15,296 nucleotides of DNA, from contig DNMA01000198.1 in the NCBI GenBank assembly GCA_003489505.1, forward strand, positions 1 through 15,296, written 5' to 3'. The translations under genes were made by a program, and so were the position numbers. Origin of the DNA: Legionellales bacterium. Lineage in GTDB: Bacteria > Pseudomonadota > Gammaproteobacteria > Legionellales > Legionellaceae. Under the pieces are notes generated by a model. It had not been told where the DNA came from and searched no databases. It saw only the letters and a program-made list of their open reading frames with translations. This document shows, one piece after another, positions 14,732-15,296 of this stretch; the first letter of the stretch is position 1; every line of letters starts with the position of its first letter.

Positions 14732-14744
14732 AAGAATGATTCTT
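14732..14744. promoter_or_regulatory. Palindromic operator candidate, Fur-box-like
   Basis: AAGAATGATTCTT is a perfect 6-1-6 palindrome lying over the predicted transcription start of the efflux operon. On the minus strand the 19 bases covering 14750-14732 match the classical Fur consensus GATAATGATAATCATTATC at 13 of 19 positions, including the AATCATT core. A repressor bound here would block the promoter. Fur is one candidate; another palindrome-binding regulator fits equally well. Confidence 0.42.
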
Positions 14745-14747
14745 ATT

Positions 14748-14776
14748 AGTCTAAATTTGAAAGCAAATAAATACAA
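14748..14776 (-). promoter_or_regulatory. Candidate promoter of the efflux operon
   Basis: On the minus strand TTGTAT (14776-14771), a 17-base spacer and TAGACT (14753-14748) form a -35/-10 pair. Transcription would start near 14741, inside the palindrome, about 23 bases before the TTG start of the adaptor gene. Confidence 0.42.
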
Positions 14777-14818
14777 GCATTCTCAATTTAAACTCGAATA
14801 ATAAAAAAAGGAGTCAAA

Positions 14819-14947
14819 ATGAAAATGGTCATTTGGGGTAGTATCATGTCCCTAAAGAAAGTAGCCTATCCAATATATAGAGAAGAACCTAAGAAATATT
14901 GTCAAATAAGCTTATTAGGTTCTACCAAGATCTGCCTTAATTCTTAA
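14819..14947 (+). CDS. Possible small ORF of 42 codons
   Basis: This short frame begins MKMVIWGSIMSLKKVAYPIY and ends STKICLNS. It is supported mainly by a consensus AAGGAG (14808-14813) five bases before the ATG. The product would be a small basic peptide with three methionines and two cysteines, and no TM segment or known motif. No convincing promoter is seen; it is divergent from the efflux operon. It may be a true small protein, a leader peptide, or the remnant of a decayed gene. I do not recognise it. Confidence 0.3.
   Translation: MKMVIWGSIMSLKKVAYPIYREEPKKYCQISLLGSTKICLNS
14884..14923. repeat. Inverted repeat with nested palindrome inside the small ORF
   Basis: AGAACCTAA (14884-14892) is repeated inverted as TTAGGTTCT (14915-14923). 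A separate perfect 12-base palindrome AATAAGCTTATT (14905-14916) overlaps the right arm, so two mutually exclusive hairpins can form. There is no T-run after it, so it does not look like an intrinsic terminator. Confidence 0.4.
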
Positions 14948-15274
14948 AAATAATTTTTCAGTGTAAGGAATGGAAAAAATTAAACTACTTTGAGGGTGAT
15001 TTGATAACCTGGCGAAATGAAAAATAAGGATGAAAAATTTGGAGAAAACCCTAATATTTTTTTTAAAAATAATGATAGTGGGTGTGCGACAGGAGTTATT
15101 GAGTAAATTCCCTCTGAGTATTTCAAGAATCATTCCATAGACTTTGTTTTTTGCATTTATAGGTTAATGAATGTTTATGCAGAAAATACTGACAAGGTTA
15201 ACATATTTTATCAATAAAGCATAAAAGGCATAATATTTGAAAGGGTATAGATTAATGAAATAACAAAAAAAGAA
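14948..15274. other. AT-rich stretch without a recognisable gene, downstream of the rRNA operon
   Basis: No supportable coding gene or tRNA is seen here. A minus-strand open frame of 72 codons (15133-14915) has no ribosome binding site and a composition typical of chance ORFs. The plus strand has only very short frames. TTTATGC (15174-15180) and GCATAAA (15219-15225) form a loose inverted repeat. The rightmost bases hold the U-rich tail after the 5S rRNA. Confidence 0.6.
15262..15274 (-). terminator. U-rich run after 5S rRNA, probable termination region
   Basis: Immediately after the 5S 3' end the minus strand reads TTCTTTTTTTGTT. Together with the closing GCCAGG strand of 5S helix I, whose partner lies outside the window, this could serve as the intrinsic terminator of the rRNA operon. 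No separate hairpin is seen just downstream. Confidence 0.4.
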
Positions 15275-15296
15275 CCTGGCGATGACCTACTTTCAC
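15275..15296 (-). rRNA. rrf: 5S ribosomal RNA, 3' end only
   Basis: The minus strand from the right edge reads GTGAAAGTAGGTCATCGCC and then AGG. It corresponds to the conserved 3' part of gammaproteobacterial 5S rRNA (Pseudomonas has GTGAGAGTAGGTCATCGTC), that is, the end of helix IV and the 3' strand of helix I. Only about 22 bases are present. The remainder, and presumably 23S and 16S, lie beyond the right edge and are transcribed towards this window. Confidence 0.88.

Noticed and set aside
14881..14923. Intrinsic terminator at the inverted repeat
   Set aside because: Arms are AT-rich with a long loop and neither strand has a T-run directly after the stem.
14915..15133. Minus-strand open frame of 72 codons near the 5S rRNA
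   Set aside because: No ribosome binding site, no recognisable domain and chance-like composition; it partly overlaps the better-supported small ORF.
14884..15240. Possible miniature mobile element formed by AT-rich inverted repeats next to the rRNA operon
   Set aside because: The arms I could align between the two ends are short and imperfect and no target-site duplication is visible.

Overview
The window is AT-rich chromosomal DNA of a gammaproteobacterium. By eye the base composition and the mix of genes resemble Legionellales-like lineages (Legionella, Coxiella, Berkiella and relatives), but this is inferred from gene content and no species is claimed. The supporting genes are an rlmE/yhbY divergent pair, a DUF47-PiT phosphate pair, a SURF1-CtaA-CtaB-Sco1 cytochrome oxidase assembly set, RimK, and the 3' end of a 5S rRNA of gammaproteobacterial type.

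Layout, left to right. (1) 1-157: the start of rlmE, a 23S rRNA methyltransferase gene reading off the left edge. It is divergent from yhbY (403-678), a ribosome-binding CRM-domain protein. yhbY overlaps a gene for an unrecognised multi-spanning membrane protein (659-1936). (2) 2001-3960: a DUF47/PhoU-like protein and a PiT phosphate permease, a standard low-affinity phosphate uptake pair. (3) 4025-4255: a small XRE-type helix-turn-helix protein, whose stop codon overlaps that of convergent rimK. (4) 4252-8952, minus strand: a tight operon read as surf1, a CxxxC thioredoxin-like protein, ctaA, ctaB, sco1, rimK. It covers heme A synthesis and copper-centre assembly for an aa3-type cytochrome c oxidase, with a ribosomal S6 glutamate ligase at its tail. 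The oxidase subunit genes themselves are not in the window. (5) 8990-9692, plus strand: a small DUF2909 two-TM protein and an overlapping secreted protein with a Rap1a/Tai-like pattern, divergent from surf1 across only 37 bases. (6) 9681-14718, minus strand: a six-gene operon read as HlyD-family periplasmic adaptor, ABC ATPase, ABC-2 permease, dienelactone hydrolase-like enzyme, a fused CinA(PncC)-ThpR protein, and an AhpD-like CxxC protein. Genes overlap or lie within 10 bases of each other. A promoter with a palindrome resembling a weak Fur box sits in front of it. (7) 14719-15274: mostly non-coding, with one 42-codon ORF that has a perfect Shine-Dalgarno sequence. (8) 15275-15296: the 3' tail of a 5S rRNA. 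The rest of that rRNA operon lies beyond the right edge and is transcribed leftwards.

Most of the window is well-known housekeeping. The least ordinary items are the CinA-ThpR fusion inside an efflux operon, the unrecognised membrane protein coupled to yhbY, the orphan Rap1a-like secreted protein in the oxidase neighbourhood, and the small ORF beside the rRNA operon. I found no CRISPR array, complete insertion sequence, prophage or tRNA gene.
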